In this document: positions 6,014 to 7,617 of the stretch, in pieces
Layout of the letters: each line of letters starts with the position of its first letter
Position numbering within the stretch: position 1 is the first letter of the stretch
Origin: DATAOG01 sp046727895
GTDB taxonomy: Bacteria > Pseudomonadota > Alphaproteobacteria > Geminicoccales > Geminicoccaceae
Reading direction: 5' to 3'
DNA length: 7,617 nucleotides
Assembly: GCA_046727895.1 (NCBI GenBank)
Contig: JBKPDM010000152.1
Coordinates: 1-7,617 of the forward strand
Program-made: the position numbers and the translations under genes
Notes under the pieces: model-generated
What the model saw: only the letters and a program-made list of their open reading frames with translations
Databases searched by the model: none
Told to the model about the DNA's origin: nothing

Positions 6014-6041
6014 TTGACGCGCCGATCGGGTGCAATATATT
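6014..6041 (+). promoter_or_regulatory. Sigma70-like promoter of the ArsR-SRPBCC gene
   Basis: TTGACG (6014-6019; 5 of 6 to consensus) is separated by 16 bp from TATATT (6036-6041; 5 of 6). It lies in the 65-bp gap after the dehydrogenase gene, the only clearly AT-rich spot in this part of the window. The predicted start near 6048 gives a very short leader. Confidence 0.65.
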
Positions 6042-6058
6042 CACCCATAGAGGTGAAT
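6039..6058. promoter_or_regulatory. Inverted-repeat operator ATTCACC-N6-GGTGAAT over the -10 region and start codon
   Basis: Perfect 7-bp arms (6039-6045 and 6052-6058) surround a 6-bp centre. The left arm overlaps the end of the -10 hexamer and the right arm covers the ribosome-binding site up to the first ATG, so a bound dimer would block transcription. A dyad overlapping the promoter of an ArsR-type gene is the classic autorepression arrangement, so self-binding is the natural inference. Because the predicted transcript starts inside the centre, it should act as DNA and not as an RNA hairpin. Confidence 0.65.
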
Positions 6059-6059
6059 G

Positions 6060-6998
6060 ATGGCGGCCACGGCGACAGAGACGAGCCTGGATCAGACGCT
6101 GGCGGCGCTGGCCGATCCGACCCGGCGCGCCATCCTACGGCGGCTCGCGCAGGGCGAGGCGCGGGTCACGGAGCTCGCGCGCCCCTTCGCCATCTCGCTC
6201 AACTCGGTCAGCAAGCACATCCGCACGCTCGAGCGCGCCCGGCTGGTCCGCCGCCGCCGCGCCGGGCGGGAGCACCTCCTGTCGTTCGATGCCGCGCCGC
6301 TCGGCGAGGCCGCCGCCTGGATCGAGGCGCAACGCGCCTTCTGGAGCGCCCGGCTGGATGCCCTCGAGCGCGAGCTGAACATCCTGAAGCGACGCCAGAG
6401 CGAGGAGAGAGCGATGAATGACCAGCGGCTGTCGGCTATGATCGTCGACGCGCAGCAGGCGATGAATGAGTTCGGCGTGGTCACGGAAGCCCGCACGGTG
6501 CGCATCCGGCGCGTGTTGCCCGGACCGATCGAGCGCGTCTGGGCCTACCTCACGGAGTCGGAGAAGCGGGCAAAGTGGCTCGCCTCGGGCGAGATGGACC
6601 TTCGCGTCGGCGGGCGCGTGGAGCTGACCTTCCGCCACTCCGGTCTCTCGCCGCACCCTGAGCCGATCCCGGACAAATACAGGAAGTACGAAGGAACCGG
6701 CTTCGAGGGCCGCATCACGCGCTGCGAACCTCCCCGTCTGCTGAGCTACACCTGGGGGGATTGTCGGAGGCAGCAATCGGAGGTCACCTTCGAGTTGACC
6801 CCCGAGGGCCAGAAGGTCCTCCTCGTGCTGACCCACCGCCGGCTCGACGATCGCGCGAAGATGGTGAGCGCCTCGAGCGGCTGGCACATCCACCTCGGCA
6901 TTCTCGAGGACCTGCTCGAGGGCCGCTCACCGCGCATCTTCTGGTCGACCTACACGCGCCTGGAGGCGGAGTACGAACGGCGGCTTCCGGCGGAGTGA
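6060..6998 (+). CDS. ArsR-type HTH regulator fused to an AHSA1/SRPBCC domain
   Basis: This is a 312-aa two-domain protein. Residues 9-110 are a full ArsR/SdpR-like winged helix: LAALADPTRRAILRRLAQGE at 14-33, then VTELARPFAISLNSVSKHIRTLERARLV at 36-63, with SLNSVSKHIRTL as recognition helix. The Cys-based metal box (ELCVCD) of ArsR/SmtB sensors is absent, so it is probably not a metal sensor. Residues 139-305 are an SRPBCC/AHSA1-type ligand-binding domain (VRIRRVLPGPIERVWAYLTESEKRAKWLASGEMDLRVGG). These two families commonly occur as neighbouring genes; here they share one frame. Likely role: a repressor of its own promoter whose state may respond to a small hydrophobic ligand. ATG 6060 is preferred over ATG 6057 because GAGGTG (6050-6055) is better spaced. 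An internal start at 6414 is listed separately. The GNAT gene follows 32 nt downstream. Confidence 0.88.
   Translation: MAATATETSLDQTLAALADPTRRAILRRLAQGEARVTELARPFAISLNSVSKHIRTLERARLVRRRRAGREHLLSFDAAPLGEAAAWIEAQRAFWSARLDALERELNILKRRQSEERAMNDQRLSAMIVDAQQAMNEFGVVTEARTVRIRRVLPGPIERVWAYLTESEKRAKWLASGEMDLRVGGRVELTFRHSGLSPHPEPIPDKYRKYEGTGFEGRITRCEPPRLLSYTWGDCRRQQSEVTFELTPEGQKVLLVLTHRRLDDRAKMVSASSGWHIHLGILEDLLEGRSPRIFWSTYTRLEAEYERRLPAE
6403..6416 (+). promoter_or_regulatory. Internal ribosome-binding site and in-frame ATG at the domain junction
   Basis: AGGAG (6403-6407), 6 nt before ATG 6414, is the best Shine-Dalgarno in this gene and is better spaced than the one at the annotated start. The ATG is codon 119 of the fused frame, exactly between the HTH and SRPBCC domains. 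Starting here would give a free SRPBCC protein of 194 aa (6414-6998). It may be a functional second start, or the leftover start of a formerly separate gene after loss of the intervening stop codon. Confidence 0.5.
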
Positions 6999-7030
6999 GG
7001 CCCGGACGACGACCGCTCGAGGGAGCTGTC

Positions 7031-7617
7031 GTGGCTCCGGACCCTGAGGATGCGGACGGCAGGCCGGTCGGGCCAATGGTCCAGCCCCTGCCGTCAGGGC
7101 GGGCGCCCGAGCGTGCGCCGATTGTGGGCGCCTACGCACGGCTCGAGCCGGTCGAGGTCGAGGCGCACGCAGAGAGCCTGTTTCGGTTCTCGCACGCCCG
7201 TCCGGAGGATGCGACGCTCTGGACCTACCTGGCTTACGGCCCGTTTCTGGACCAGGCCGCCTTCGAGCGCTGGCTCGAGGAGCGGTCGCGCTCGCGCGAT
7301 CCGCTGTTCTTCGCCGTCATCGACCAGAGCACCGGCCATGCCGCCGGCATGGCGAGCTACCTGAACATCGTGCCGGCGAACGGGTGCATCGAGATCGGCC
7401 ACATCTGGTTCGCGCCGGCGCTGCAGCGGAGCCGCGTCGCGACCGAGGCGATCTACCTGATGTGCCGTCATGTCTTCGACGATCTCGATTACCGGCGCCT
7501 GGAGTGGAAGTGCGATGCGCTGAACGCGGCCTCGGAGCGCGCAGCGCGACGCTTCGGCTTCACCTACGAGGGCACCTTCCGCCAGCACATGATCGTCAAG
7601 AGTCGCAACCGCGACAC
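7031..7617 (+). CDS. GNAT-family N-acetyltransferase, RimJ/RimL-like (3' end outside window)
   Basis: The frame is open from GTG 7031 to the last base, 195 codons without a stop, so the C-terminus is missing. GAGGGAG (7019-7025), 5 nt before the GTG, supports this start. An ATG at 7076 is an alternative that would drop a Pro-rich, poorly conserved N-terminus. The order of blocks is that of the RimJ/RimL-type acetyltransferases, which use acetyl-CoA to modify an amino group: LEPVEVEAHAESLF, LFFAVIDQSTGHAAGMASYL, IEIGHIWFAPALQRSRVATEAI (the acetyl-CoA loop region), and RRLEWKCDALNAASERAARRFGFTYEGTFRQHM. The substrate is unknown. The loop reads QRSRVATEA instead of a Gly-rich Q/R-x-x-G-x-G/A, as is common in this subgroup. 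It starts 32 nt after the ArsR-SRPBCC gene and is probably transcribed with it. Confidence 0.88.
   Translation, partial: MAPDPEDADGRPVGPMVQPLPSGRAPERAPIVGAYARLEPVEVEAHAESLFRFSHARPEDATLWTYLAYGPFLDQAAFERWLEERSRSRDPLFFAVIDQSTGHAAGMASYLNIVPANGCIEIGHIWFAPALQRSRVATEAIYLMCRHVFDDLDYRRLEWKCDALNAASERAARRFGFTYEGTFRQHMIVKSRNRD

Noticed and set aside
7094..7588. Minus-strand frame opposite the GNAT gene
   Set aside because: The plus-strand frame is open for 195 codons with RimJ/RimL-type motifs and a good ribosome site.

Overview
The window looks like chromosomal DNA of a high-GC proteobacterium. The gene types and the strong G/C bias at third codon positions in the right half suggest an alphaproteobacterium, but this is inference from protein style; there is no rRNA or other taxonomic marker here.

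Layout. (1) Bases 3-596 hold the 3' end of a gene for an SGNH/GDSL-like hydrolase domain, cut by the window start. (2) Bases 624-2399 form an accessory-looking island of more mixed, AT-richer composition. Two direct copies of a ~119-nt sequence (624-742 and 2264-2378), each followed by a GTGAA...TTCAC palindrome, bracket a minus-strand two-gene operon. The operon has an XRE-type helix-turn-helix regulator (about 323 aa) followed, with a 4-nt ATGA overlap, by a 100-aa DUF4258-like protein. A sigma70-like promoter and an adjoining perfect inverted repeat lie just upstream of the regulator. The arrangement resembles a toxin-antitoxin or other regulator-effector module carried as a cassette. (3) Bases 2515-7617 are uniformly high-GC, ordinary chromosomal genes on the plus strand. 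They are a YiiX/NlpC-P60-like protein that appears to lack its catalytic cysteine, mobA (molybdenum cofactor guanylyltransferase), a class I/II PLP aminotransferase, a short-chain dehydrogenase, an ArsR-type HTH fused in frame to an AHSA1/SRPBCC domain, and the start of a GNAT acetyltransferase that runs off the window end.

Working together. The XRE/DUF4258 pair is almost certainly translationally coupled and probably autoregulated. The ArsR-SRPBCC gene has its own promoter with an inverted-repeat operator across the -10 region and start codon, and probably carries the GNAT gene with it (32-nt gap). That gene also has a strong in-frame internal Shine-Dalgarno and ATG exactly at the domain junction, so it may make both a fused repressor and a free SRPBCC protein. 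The aminotransferase and dehydrogenase may be co-transcribed (59-nt gap), but no shared pathway is evident. The most unusual items are the repeat-bracketed XRE/DUF4258 cassette, the dual-product candidate, and the likely pseudo-enzyme next to mobA.
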